Shown: positions 25,198 to 33,035 of the stretch, piece by piece
Position numbering within the stretch: position 1 is the first letter of the stretch
Layout of the letters: every line of letters starts with the position of its first letter
NCBI GenBank assembly: GCA_002753395.1
Contig: PEAB01000028.1
Location: forward strand, 1 to 38,965
Source of the DNA: Nitrospirae bacterium MYbinv3
GTDB taxonomy: Bacteria; Nitrospirota; Thermodesulfovibrionia; Thermodesulfovibrionales; Magnetobacteriaceae
Length of the DNA stretch: 38,965 bases
Direction: 5' to 3'
Notes under the pieces: model-generated
Told to the model about the DNA's origin: nothing
Seen by the model: only the letters and a program-made list of their open reading frames with translations
Databases searched by the model: none
Made by a program: the position numbers and the translations under genes

Positions 25198-26214
25198 TTA
25201 CCTTGATCTGACAAGGCGGAAACCGATGCCGTGGCGCCCGAAACCGGGCATGAAGAGGGCGCGGTAAGAGCACCGCACGAGCTGAGGGTCATCGTCCCAA
25301 CTACCGCCACGTAAAACACGATCAGCGCCTCCTTTTGTATATATAGGATTACGAACAGCGTGTTGCTTATACGCCTTTGCGCTATATATATCCTCCACCC
25401 ACTCCCACACGTTCCCGCTCATATCATATAACCCTAAACCATTTGGTTTTTTCTGTCCCACAGGCTGTGTCTCGTTATAGGAATTGTTGGCGTACCAGGC
25501 ATATTCACCAAGCTCGCTATCGTTGCTGGTTCCCGCGTATTTCTCGTTCTTACCTCCGCTTCTGCACGCATACTCCCACTCCGCCTCGGTGGGCAAACGA
25601 TACTTCATGGCTGTCTGCTGATTGAGCCTCGTTATATATGCCTGCACATCATTCCAACTTACCTGCTCAACAGGATACCTCTGCCCTTTCTTAAAATACG
25701 AAGGATTGTTCCCCATCACCTTTTCCCATTGCCCCTGTGTCACAAGATACTTACCCATATAGAAATCATCCACACATACCTTATGCACAGGCTTCTCATC
25801 ATCAGATCCATCACCAAACGTGTCGCCCATTTGATAATACCCGCCCTTCACCAGCACAAACTCCATGCCGGTAACTGGACAGGTGTATAATTCTTGTTTA
25901 TTTGCCTCTTCTGCCTCTTTTCTGAGACGTTCGCTTTCAATCCTATTTAGTCTATCAAGCTCCGCCTGCCTCTCCTGCTTCCTCAGTTGTTCTTCCTTCT
26001 GTTTTTGCCGCCCGTGGATATCAAGCTTCTCCATCACCTCGGCTATAATCTTGTCGCAATCCAGCGGATGGACACCAAATGTCTCGGCCTTCGCAGTCAG
26101 TTTGGATTGTATCTTCTGTGTAAGCTCTCCTGCTCCGTCCAATAAACCCTCTGCGTAATCAAGAAACCTCTCTTTCGCTTCAGGCGTTGATAGGTCAATT
26201 CGCATCCCTGCCAT
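25198..26214 (-). CDS. FGE-sulfatase (SUMF1-fold) protein with coiled-coil N-terminus; candidate DGR target
   Basis: 338 residues. Residues ~1-110 are helical and charged (KQKEEQLRKQERQAELDRLN). Residues ~113-338 are a formylglycine-generating-enzyme/C-type-lectin fold: FVLVKGGYYQMGD, VDDFYMGKYLVTQGQWEKV, YRLPTEAEWEYACRSGG, NVWEWVEDIY, RVLRGGSWDDD and IGFRLVRSR. The paired catalytic cysteines of true FGE are not evident, so it is probably a binding protein. The last ~30 residues have the layout of a diversity-generating-retroelement variable region (see findings). The start directly abuts the upstream coiled-coil stop (TAA-ATG). Confidence 0.9.
   Translation of the reverse strand: MAGMRIDLSTPEAKERFLDYAEGLLDGAGELTQKIQSKLTAKAETFGVHPLDCDKIIAEVMEKLDIHGRQKQKEEQLRKQERQAELDRLNRIESERLRKEAEEANKQELYTCPVTGMEFVLVKGGYYQMGDTFGDGSDDEKPVHKVCVDDFYMGKYLVTQGQWEKVMGNNPSYFKKGQRYPVEQVSWNDVQAYITRLNQQTAMKYRLPTEAEWEYACRSGGKNEKYAGTSNDSELGEYAWYANNSYNETQPVGQKKPNGLGLYDMSGNVWEWVEDIYSAKAYKQHAVRNPIYTKGGADRVLRGGSWDDDPQLVRCSYRALFMPGFGRHGIGFRLVRSR
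25210..25310 (-). other. Putative variable region of a diversity-generating retroelement
   Basis: Within the codons from 25296 to 25228, many positions are NNC or NNT encoding D, D, D, L, C, Y, A, L, F, F, R, H, G. Other members of this fold usually have Asn (AAC) there. Conserved RGGSW lies before and IGFR after, and the end is adenine-poor, as expected for the homology boundary. No reverse transcriptase or template repeat is in the window. Confidence 0.5.
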
Positions 26215-27255
26215 TTATTTACCCCCACATGCCTTGTCTGCCCTGTCTTTGGGTAAAAGGGCATATATCTCACGCACCTTGTTTTCAATGTCAGTCAACC
26301 CGGAAACTTTGGCCTCCTCCTGAAGCTCTTGAAGGCGGCTTTTTTCCGAGCCAAGTTTTTTCCGTATGTCTTTGTTTGTCTGCTCAACCTGTTCTACGTC
26401 TACATCGATCTGCTTTAACTCTGCAATAAGCCTTGCATGCTCTTGCCTTCCCTTTGCCTCCTCTTTACGTGCGTTATCGGCAAGGTTCTTCATTTCAGCA
26501 ATACCTTCCTGCAATTGCTTTTGGCGAGAGCTGGACGACTCGATGTCACTTGAAATCGCCCGAAACTCTGTTTCTAAGGCAACTACTTCTCGCCGCGCAC
26601 TGTCACGCTCACCAATGGTATCTGAAATCTTCTGCTCTAAAAAGGTTTTACGCTGCTCTAATGACTCCACTTCGCTCTTTAATCCTTCAAGGTATATTGT
26701 CCGATCAGCCTCATTATAGCGGGATAATATACGCTTTTTTGTCTCCGTCCTAATGATTTCACGTTCAATATCATGCACCCTGACATAACGTCCATCCAGA
26801 TCGTTTTCTGCGCTTCTGATCCTGGCAAGCTCGGTCTCAAGCCTGGCAAGCTCAGCAGTCAGGTCAAATTCATCTTTTAGCCGTTCGCTGGCCCCTTCTA
26901 CACGATGTGTAAGAGAAACAATGTTAGCCTTCATCTTCTGTATCCGCCGCTCATGCCGCTCGTTTGCAGGCACCGCGTCCTCAAGGATAAATTGTCTTAC
27001 CTGCTCGTCGCTAACCTCAAGGGCATACGAAGCGAGTATCAGAAGCAGCACATTGGCAAAGAGCCCTGCCTGATCATCACGAAGCAGGTTTATAAGATCG
27101 TACTGCTGTTCGCTTCCAAGATGATTAAATGTCTCAATCCAGCGTTCTGGGGCTTCAACGGCCAACACAGCCAGAGGAAGCCAGTCTTGCCACTGAAGCT
27201 GTCCTGTCCTTTTCAAATGACTGCTTACAATCCTTGTTAGCTCATCGTGTGCCAT
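26215..27255 (-). CDS. Coiled-coil protein of the Hsp70/AAA cassette
   Basis: 346 residues. The first ~105 form a helical globular domain with W/L-rich segments (WQDWLPLAVLAVEAPERWIETF, NVLLLILASYALEVS). The rest (~110-325) is a continuous coiled coil (LTAELARLETELARIRSAE, LKSEVESLEQRKTFLEQKI). The ATG at 27255 is preceded by GGGAGGAAGG and lies inside the hsp70 end (19-base overlap), which argues for coupled translation and a joint complex. A GrpE-like exchange role is conceivable, but I see no GrpE beta domain. Not assignable to a known family. Confidence 0.82.
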   Translation of the reverse strand: MAHDELTRIVSSHLKRTGQLQWQDWLPLAVLAVEAPERWIETFNHLGSEQQYDLINLLRDDQAGLFANVLLLILASYALEVSDEQVRQFILEDAVPANERHERRIQKMKANIVSLTHRVEGASERLKDEFDLTAELARLETELARIRSAENDLDGRYVRVHDIEREIIRTETKKRILSRYNEADRTIYLEGLKSEVESLEQRKTFLEQKISDTIGERDSARREVVALETEFRAISSDIESSSSRQKQLQEGIAEMKNLADNARKEEAKGRQEHARLIAELKQIDVDVEQVEQTNKDIRKKLGSEKSRLQELQEEAKVSGLTDIENKVREIYALLPKDRADKACGGK

Positions 27256-29012
27256 GCCTTCCTCCCAATACGCTCCCATGCTTCGCACAGCTTCTCAGGT
27301 GTCATCCTTGTGTATGGACTTGCCTTTTCCCCTGCGGTTCTACCAATAACGATTGAAGCCTTGCCCGTCTTCCGGCGCTCAAGTTTACCTTGTATCTTTA
27401 TCTCATGCCCTTTTGAAGAACGAAAGCGGAGATTAAGCGCACCATCTGAATCTGCTTCTGCAACCCATTCCACGGACTGTTCCTTCTTTGCTCCTGTATG
27501 AGATACTTCCCACGTCTGTATCCAGGGGGCACTGGAGTCATCATCTATGACTACCTGTATATTAATTACCTCACCAGGCAGCAGAGTCAAGGGAAGTCCA
27601 TAATCACTGCTTTTTGCAATGGCAGGCAGAGGACACCCGCTTTTAATCACAGGACTAAGCAATATCTTACCGGTATTCACAGGAAGGCCAAGTCCCTTTG
27701 CAAATCGCTCGTCAATATCGAATACTATACCAATATCGTGCAGTATGCGCTCCTGAACAGTAACGACACCGTTGGCAATCAATGCAGCGCCAAGGACAAT
27801 TGCATGTTCCATCTTTCCTTTATTGGGTTTAATCCGTGTCAGCACCTTTTGCATCTCCTCAGGTGAAAAGAGCGCCTCTATCACTGGCTTTACGATATTA
27901 TCACGCACACCGTAGATACGGCTTCCACCGCCTGCAAAGACTACGGCATAGGGACGCTTATCAGATGAGATCCTTCCCAAAAAGGTGCCAACCAGGTCGC
28001 TGCCATGCGCATAGAATGGTTCCAGGCAGGCTATAAACTCCTCAGCGTTCATCTTTACCTGAAGGTGGTTTCCATCTGGATCGTCAAACGATTCCGTTAC
28101 GGCCTTAACTTCCTCAGTAGGTTTGTTCCTGTTAATTGTCTGCTCAATACGTAACGTAAGCGTTTCCTTAAAATCATGCTTGCATGTCTCAAGCCATTTC
28201 CTGATCCACGCGATCTCTCCTGTAGTTACCTTATCGAGAATTTCATCGGCATCTGAAGGGTACCTGGTGTTGAATGCCTGATTGAACTTCGTGCAAATAC
28301 TGGCACAGAGCAGTGCATCTACATAGTCTCCGGCATAATTGTTATTTGCTGCGTCTATTACATCCAAAGGCTTATCGGTGTCACCAACAAGGACAAGGCT
28401 GAGGTCAAAGGTACCGCCTCCCACATCACATACAAGAAGGGTCTTTCCAATGAAATCAGCCGACTTAATATTCTTCTGAGTAACCCATAGCCAGTATGCA
28501 GCAGCAGCGACCGGTTCGCTTACCGTCAGATTCTGGACATTTACAGGTTTTCCGTTCAGTTTTGCCAAGGCCGCGGCTATACGGGTAGAGCGGCATTTCT
28601 CAGGATGTTCCCTTCTCCATCCATGAGGAACGGTGACAAGTATGGATTCAACCTGCAAACCATCGTAACCATCCGATATTTGCTTCACAACGTACTCGAC
28701 CATAAGCTTTGTCAGTTCCTCGGGTGTGATGATGTACTCATCGGATTTCTCTCCACCAGGCTTGAACTTTGTGATGATGTGGTCTTCACCCATTTTGAGC
28801 TTCCATCTGCGAAATATGTTGTCGTCATCATCCCCCGCCGCCCACATATCGAGAGCAGCCTTGCCTATAGACGTGTTGCCTCCTGTCTCTTCGATACATA
28901 TGACGGAGGGAATCATTGTATTACCCTCAATCTCAATAATTCTAGGCTCGCCATTGTCAAACGCCGCCACCAAAGTATTAGACGTTCCAAGATCAATACC
29001 TATCGCTATCAT
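27237..29012 (-). CDS. Hsp70-family chaperone, divergent
   Basis: 591 residues. The actin-like ATPase domain has phosphate loop IGIDLGTSNTLVAAF (4-18), VTVPHGWR, SEPVAAAAYW, second phosphate loop CDVGGGTFDLSLVLV (~191-205) and adenosine motif VVFAGGGSRIYGV (~350). The C-terminal part (~420-560) is a short beta-rich substrate domain ending in a helical tail (TPEKLCEAWERIGRKAWHTM). It lacks the long DnaK lid and EEVD-type tail, so it is a specialised Hsp70 and not the housekeeping DnaK. It lies between the AAA+ ATPase (16-base gap) and the coiled-coil gene (overlap). No J-protein is nearby. Confidence 0.92.
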   Translation of the reverse strand: MIAIGIDLGTSNTLVAAFDNGEPRIIEIEGNTMIPSVICIEETGGNTSIGKAALDMWAAGDDDDNIFRRWKLKMGEDHIITKFKPGGEKSDEYIITPEELTKLMVEYVVKQISDGYDGLQVESILVTVPHGWRREHPEKCRSTRIAAALAKLNGKPVNVQNLTVSEPVAAAAYWLWVTQKNIKSADFIGKTLLVCDVGGGTFDLSLVLVGDTDKPLDVIDAANNNYAGDYVDALLCASICTKFNQAFNTRYPSDADEILDKVTTGEIAWIRKWLETCKHDFKETLTLRIEQTINRNKPTEEVKAVTESFDDPDGNHLQVKMNAEEFIACLEPFYAHGSDLVGTFLGRISSDKRPYAVVFAGGGSRIYGVRDNIVKPVIEALFSPEEMQKVLTRIKPNKGKMEHAIVLGAALIANGVVTVQERILHDIGIVFDIDERFAKGLGLPVNTGKILLSPVIKSGCPLPAIAKSSDYGLPLTLLPGEVINIQVVIDDDSSAPWIQTWEVSHTGAKKEQSVEWVAEADSDGALNLRFRSSKGHEIKIQGKLERRKTGKASIVIGRTAGEKASPYTRMTPEKLCEAWERIGRKAWHTMS

Positions 29013-29028
29013 ATGGTTCTCCTCCTCC

Positions 29029-31578
29029 CTAAAGCTGTATAAGAACAGGCAAGTCCGCTAACATCACCTTGCGGCGATCCGGGTGGTCTGCTGGCATTTT
29101 GGATTCTATAATACGCGTCATCATTCTGCCAAGGATATCACCCATAAGGCTTTCTATCTCTCCTGCGTTGCCAAAACGCTCACCTTTTTGGGCGATTCTC
29201 TCAACGGCTATAGCCTTAATTCTATCGAGAACACCTTCTTCCCACGTATAATTGCCTTTATTCATAATGTTCATGGCAAGCAGGGCACAATTGTCAGACG
29301 AGAAATTCGGGAAATAAATCTCTTGGGGAAATCTGCGTTCCAGTCCGTCATTTGTAGTGATAAAACGGTCGATATCGTTCTTGTATCCTGCAATGATGAA
29401 AACCGTTCCCGCATTTTCTCTGTCTGTAATCTGGGAGACCAACTCAGTTGTTGCCTCTTTGCCAAACGTATCATGAACACCTCCGTCAAGCGAATATGCC
29501 TCATCGATGAACAGGACGCAGTCCCTTGCCTGATCCACAGCAGCCCGCACAGCCTTTGCCGAATGTCCCTGGTACGCACCAACAAGATCGCCACGTGTTG
29601 CCTTTATACACGCGGGCTTTTCAATACAACCTATGCCATAAAGCAGTTTTCCCATTAATTGGGCAACCGTAGTTTTACCTGTTCCAGGCGGCCCTACAAA
29701 TCGCATGTTTCCAGGATGCAGGCTTGCCATACTCTCCCGTCCAGCCTCTTCCTCTTCGATACGGTACTGAAGCTGCAAAAGAATATGTTTTAATTTTTCT
29801 TTGACCGGCTCAAGCCCAAGCAGCGAATTAAGCTGTGTAAATGCCTCATCAAATACCTTCTGGTTACGACGCACGATAGGCGGCAGGTCCTGAAGGGTAA
29901 TTACTTTGGAATCAGGAGCAACCGATGCTGTGTGGTTCTCAATTACTTCATTCATAATGTTTTCGACCCCGCCGGCATTTCCAAACCTGCCTCTACGACT
30001 CCTTTTCATAAGGATTGACATCAGGCGCTGCTCTGCTGAAGACTCGATAAGGTATCCCTGCCCACTGAACTTAGCGTTAAGTATCTGCCATAGTTCGTCA
30101 AAGGTATAGTCTCTGAACGTCATCCTTCCATGCTTAGGGAAACGCCGCTCCAACCCTTGATCCATATCAAAAACACTGTGTATTTTGTCCGCGTATCCTG
30201 CAAGGATGATCACCATCTCACTCCTCAAATTCCATGACAACGGGACAAGGGCATCAATAGCCTCCTTTGCACCAAGTGAGTCCTTGTCGCCAAACTGATG
30301 TGCCTCATCAATAAAGAGCACGCCTCCTCTGGCCTCTTCAATCCGCTTCTGCATGTTCTCCCGTGTTTCATTTACATTTGAGCTCATCACGGTAGATGCA
30401 ATTACATCCATCACCTGGCCGCTTCTAAGAAGGCCAAGGGCATAAAATAGGCGGCCAATAAGCCTGGCAACCGTTGTCTTTCCTGTTCCCGGCGGCCCCT
30501 GAAACACCAGGTGCATGGCTTCATCTTGCATAACAGATTCGCCTGAGTCGAGCTGTCTTCGGATCGCTCGCGCCTTTTTTTCAATCTTCACCACTTTTTC
30601 CTTAACATCTTCAAGACCTGTCAGATTACTGAGATCGTCTTTAATCGACTGTAACTCTGTTTCATTGATGGGCGGGAGTTCCAGTATTTTGTTTACACTT
30701 ATCTCCTTTTCTCCTGAATTAATAAGATTAATCACCCTGTGCACCGCCAAATCCAAAAGCTCGTTCTGACGCTCAAGTAATTCAGAGATGGCTTTGCTGT
30801 CTATTAACCTCACGTTCGTTCTTAGTGCAAGACGCTCTATAGCAGCGGCAATCTCGGCCTTACCATGCTTTTTAGTCTCTTTCCAGTCAATTTTAACATA
30901 TTCTTCTTGTGGAAATATTTCCTTCATGGTCTGCACGTTGTCGGTGATAAAGACAGCTACATTGCGTGTCTCGGATATCTTGAGATGCCAATCATGCCTG
31001 AATGTTTCGATGATGTCATGGATTAGTGGAGCATTGTTCGGATCCAACTTTTGCCTGTTGATAAATGAAGGAAAGTGTTCAAGTATTACGAGACAAGAGA
31101 TGTCATGTGAGGTAACAACCTGGGTTAATCTTGTGAGTGTGTTGAGACCCGTCTGGCCATCACCCCCTGCAGCTTGCTGAGCCTGTCCTGCAGCCTGTTG
31201 TGCTTGTTCCTGTGTTGTATCGCTTGCGTGGCGATTCCTATCGGATGTTGCATTTACCGTGGAAGCCGATGGTTGAGACGTCCTGTTTCCATATTTTGGG
31301 GGTCGTTGAGGCCTTGCTCCTTCAAAAAGGGTCTCTGCGGTACGGACATCTGAATTGCCGCTAAAATCGAGCACACCATGCCGGGTAAACGTAACCGTGA
31401 ACTCCATATGATTTTCAAATGCCCAAAGTTCAAGGGTACGGCGCAAGTCCACACAGCCATAGAGCAGATTGTGGTAATACCAGTCCTGCAGATGAGAACC
31501 GTGTATCACCCATATCCGTTTGCCGGTAAGATGGGAGTGTTCATTTCTTAGTAGACGATGATCATGAAACAGTGGCAA
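29029..31578 (-). CDS. Double AAA+ ATPase of CbxX/CfxQ (RuBisCO-activase-like) type
   Basis: 849 residues. AAA module 1 has Walker A GPPGTGKTTVARLIG near 360 and Walker B VLFIDEAHQFGD. Module 2 has GPPGTGKTTVAQLMG near 627 and CVLFIDEAYSLDGG. Both show the CbxX pattern, with an arginine-finger segment GLERRFP. The N-terminal ~300 residues are a non-AAA region with RIWVIHGSHLQDWYY, then a Gln/Ala-rich linker (~118-140) and a helical part. Such ATPases pull on protein C-termini to remodel complexes. The TTG start at 31578 is backed by AAAGGAGGG five bases away. No RuBisCO is in the window, so the client is different. Confidence 0.93.
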   Translation of the reverse strand: MPLFHDHRLLRNEHSHLTGKRIWVIHGSHLQDWYYHNLLYGCVDLRRTLELWAFENHMEFTVTFTRHGVLDFSGNSDVRTAETLFEGARPQRPPKYGNRTSQPSASTVNATSDRNRHASDTTQEQAQQAAGQAQQAAGGDGQTGLNTLTRLTQVVTSHDISCLVILEHFPSFINRQKLDPNNAPLIHDIIETFRHDWHLKISETRNVAVFITDNVQTMKEIFPQEEYVKIDWKETKKHGKAEIAAAIERLALRTNVRLIDSKAISELLERQNELLDLAVHRVINLINSGEKEISVNKILELPPINETELQSIKDDLSNLTGLEDVKEKVVKIEKKARAIRRQLDSGESVMQDEAMHLVFQGPPGTGKTTVARLIGRLFYALGLLRSGQVMDVIASTVMSSNVNETRENMQKRIEEARGGVLFIDEAHQFGDKDSLGAKEAIDALVPLSWNLRSEMVIILAGYADKIHSVFDMDQGLERRFPKHGRMTFRDYTFDELWQILNAKFSGQGYLIESSAEQRLMSILMKRSRRGRFGNAGGVENIMNEVIENHTASVAPDSKVITLQDLPPIVRRNQKVFDEAFTQLNSLLGLEPVKEKLKHILLQLQYRIEEEEAGRESMASLHPGNMRFVGPPGTGKTTVAQLMGKLLYGIGCIEKPACIKATRGDLVGAYQGHSAKAVRAAVDQARDCVLFIDEAYSLDGGVHDTFGKEATTELVSQITDRENAGTVFIIAGYKNDIDRFITTNDGLERRFPQEIYFPNFSSDNCALLAMNIMNKGNYTWEEGVLDRIKAIAVERIAQKGERFGNAGEIESLMGDILGRMMTRIIESKMPADHPDRRKVMLADLPVLIQL

Positions 31579-31599
31579 TATCCCTCCTTTATGGGTAAT

Positions 31600-32232
31600 T
31601 TATTCCCATAATTTTGTGTTTTTAACGTGAACTCCTCTGTTTTCTATAATCCTTGCGAATTGCCGGAAAAAGCCTGGTGGTGGCACACCGGCAATTGCCA
31701 TGCTTCCTGATACATCAAGGTTAATCTCCAACCTTGATGTGTTGCTGACTTTCAAAGCTTCTTTGGGGATCGCATCGGTTAGGCGGATGATTCGCTGGTT
31801 CAGGGAGCCACGGAAAAGGTATGTTCCCGCCTCCGATTGGTTAAAACGGCCATCGACAAGCACATCAGTAAGAGACAGCAGCTTGTCAATAACAGGGTCA
31901 TTCCTTTCCACAAGCTCCTCTATTGTGTATCCAGTATAAACCCATGTGTTTTTGCCGGCGTTTTTCATATAGGAGAGTAATTCGGCCACTGCCTCTGGCT
32001 GCTCAACCGGCTCTCCGCCACTGACGGTAATCCCTTCGATTCCAGGGTCCAATAACACCTGCATTGCCAATTTACACACGTCGACAATATCCCCGCATCC
32101 TTTATCCCAAGCTTCGGGTAATATACAACCTTGGCAGTGAAGAGAGCATCCCTGCACCCATATAACCGCTCGATTACCAGGACCAAGGGTATTGTGTACA
32201 TTAGATAACCAATAATGTAAATTGAGATCCAT
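31600..32232 (-). CDS. Radical SAM activase-like protein (NrdG/PflA-related)
   Basis: 210 residues. The 4Fe-4S motif is CSLHCQGC (C-x3-C-x2-C, residues 29-36), followed by ITVSGGEPVEQPEA (SAM-binding GGE) and TWVYTGYTIEEL. This is the architecture of short radical SAM activating enzymes such as NrdG. No glycyl-radical enzyme or class III reductase is in the window. It heads the Hsp70/AAA cassette and lies 21 bases before the AAA gene, so it likely serves that system. The C-terminal ~60 residues (INLDVSGSMAIAGVPPPGF) are not typical of NrdG. The upstream ribosome site is poor. Confidence 0.9.
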   Translation of the reverse strand: MDLNLHYWLSNVHNTLGPGNRAVIWVQGCSLHCQGCILPEAWDKGCGDIVDVCKLAMQVLLDPGIEGITVSGGEPVEQPEAVAELLSYMKNAGKNTWVYTGYTIEELVERNDPVIDKLLSLTDVLVDGRFNQSEAGTYLFRGSLNQRIIRLTDAIPKEALKVSNTSRLEINLDVSGSMAIAGVPPPGFFRQFARIIENRGVHVKNTKLWE

Positions 32233-32274
32233 AGGTGATTAATACCAAGTTGCGTTTATAGCAGTATTAGTATA

Positions 32275-32358
32275 GAAGGGGAGACCCTGTCTCCCCTCAG
32301 ACCCCTCTGCAAGGGGAGGGGTGAGGCACCCCTGCCACAAAGAAGTCCCTTGACCCCG
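32275..32358 (-). repeat. GC-rich double-hairpin repeat, reverse copy
   Basis: Reverse-oriented member of the family (AGGGGAGACCCTGTCTCCCC and AGTCCCTTGACCCCG). It sits directly upstream of the radical SAM gene. The rest of 32233-32457 has no gene; 32414-32437 resembles a tRNA T-arm. Confidence 0.7.
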
Positions 32359-32457
32359 TAATGCTCAATCCTAATCTATAAATATATTTATGTCCATGTA
32401 CTTAAAATGTTAGGTTGCGGTTCGAGTCCCCATTAGGTATTTAAAAATACAGGACAT

Positions 32458-32769
32458 TCATTCATACACAACCTCAACTTGATCAAGAAAATTAGTAAAC
32501 AATTGTACCTGTTTCAGGATCTCTTGTGCATCAGACGCCTTTGCGGCTTTCTCAATTGCCATACCAACCTCTGTGATATAATCAAACCCGTAACCCCCTC
32601 CTGACCCTTTCAGTTGGTGCCCCACTACACGTATCTTCTCCATATCATTTTCTGAAAGACCACTCTTTATGAGTTTAATGTCTACTCTCATCTTTGATAA
32701 GTAGTCAGGGACAATGTCCTTGAGTTCTTCGTCAACCTTAACAACAATGGCTTTAGTCTCCTTCTCCAT
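32458..32769 (-). CDS. Hpt-domain phosphotransfer protein
   Basis: 103 residues forming a single histidine phosphotransfer domain: LSKMRVDIKLIKSGLSENDMEKI, then GHQLKGSGGGYGF with the phospho-accepting His at ~51, then IEKAAKASDAQEILKQVQLF. It relays phosphate between receiver domains of two-component systems; no hybrid kinase is adjacent. AAGGAGG precedes the ATG. It lies between the radical SAM cassette and the divergent PP2C gene. Confidence 0.9.
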   Translation of the reverse strand: MEKETKAIVVKVDEELKDIVPDYLSKMRVDIKLIKSGLSENDMEKIRVVGHQLKGSGGGYGFDYITEVGMAIEKAAKASDAQEILKQVQLFTNFLDQVEVVYE

Positions 32770-32872
32770 CTATTTTCCTCCTTATGTTTGAATGTATAGG
32801 TTTTATGTGTATTATCCATTATATTATAAAGACATTCATCGGGTGCATATAAAATTCATGGGGAGTTTAATG

Positions 32873-32965
32873 GGGTCAAGGGGACTGGTCCCCTTGCGGA
32901 GGGGTCTGAGGGGAGGCAGAGCCTCCCCTTCTTTGAAAAACCCCACGACTTTCTTATGCGCCCCA
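32873..32965 (+). repeat. GC-rich double-hairpin repeat, intact copy with tail
   Basis: GGGGTCAAGGGGACTGGTCC, GGGGAGGCAGAGCCTCCCC and the tail CACGACTTTCTTATGCGCCC are all present. This serves as the uninterrupted reference for the split copy at 22760-23090. Confidence 0.75.
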
Positions 32966-33035
32966 TTCATCTTTAATAGCTGAAAAAATCTTAATCGATC
33001 TGCTAAAATAACATAAAATACGAAGGAGTAAGTTA

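Noticed and set aside
25198-26214. True formylglycine-generating enzyme acting on sulfatases.
   Set aside because: The paired active-site cysteines are not seen and no sulfatase is nearby; a binding role for the fold is more likely.
27237-29012. Housekeeping DnaK operon (grpE-dnaK-dnaJ).
   Set aside because: No GrpE or J-domain is present, the Hsp70 lacks the usual lid and tail, and its partners are AAA+ and radical SAM proteins.
32414-32437. tRNA T-arm-like sequence (GTTGCGGTTCGAGTCCCCAT) that might mark an attachment site.
   Set aside because: No acceptor, D- or anticodon arm surrounds it, the stem pairs poorly, and no integrase is present. It could be a tRNA remnant but there is too little to call.
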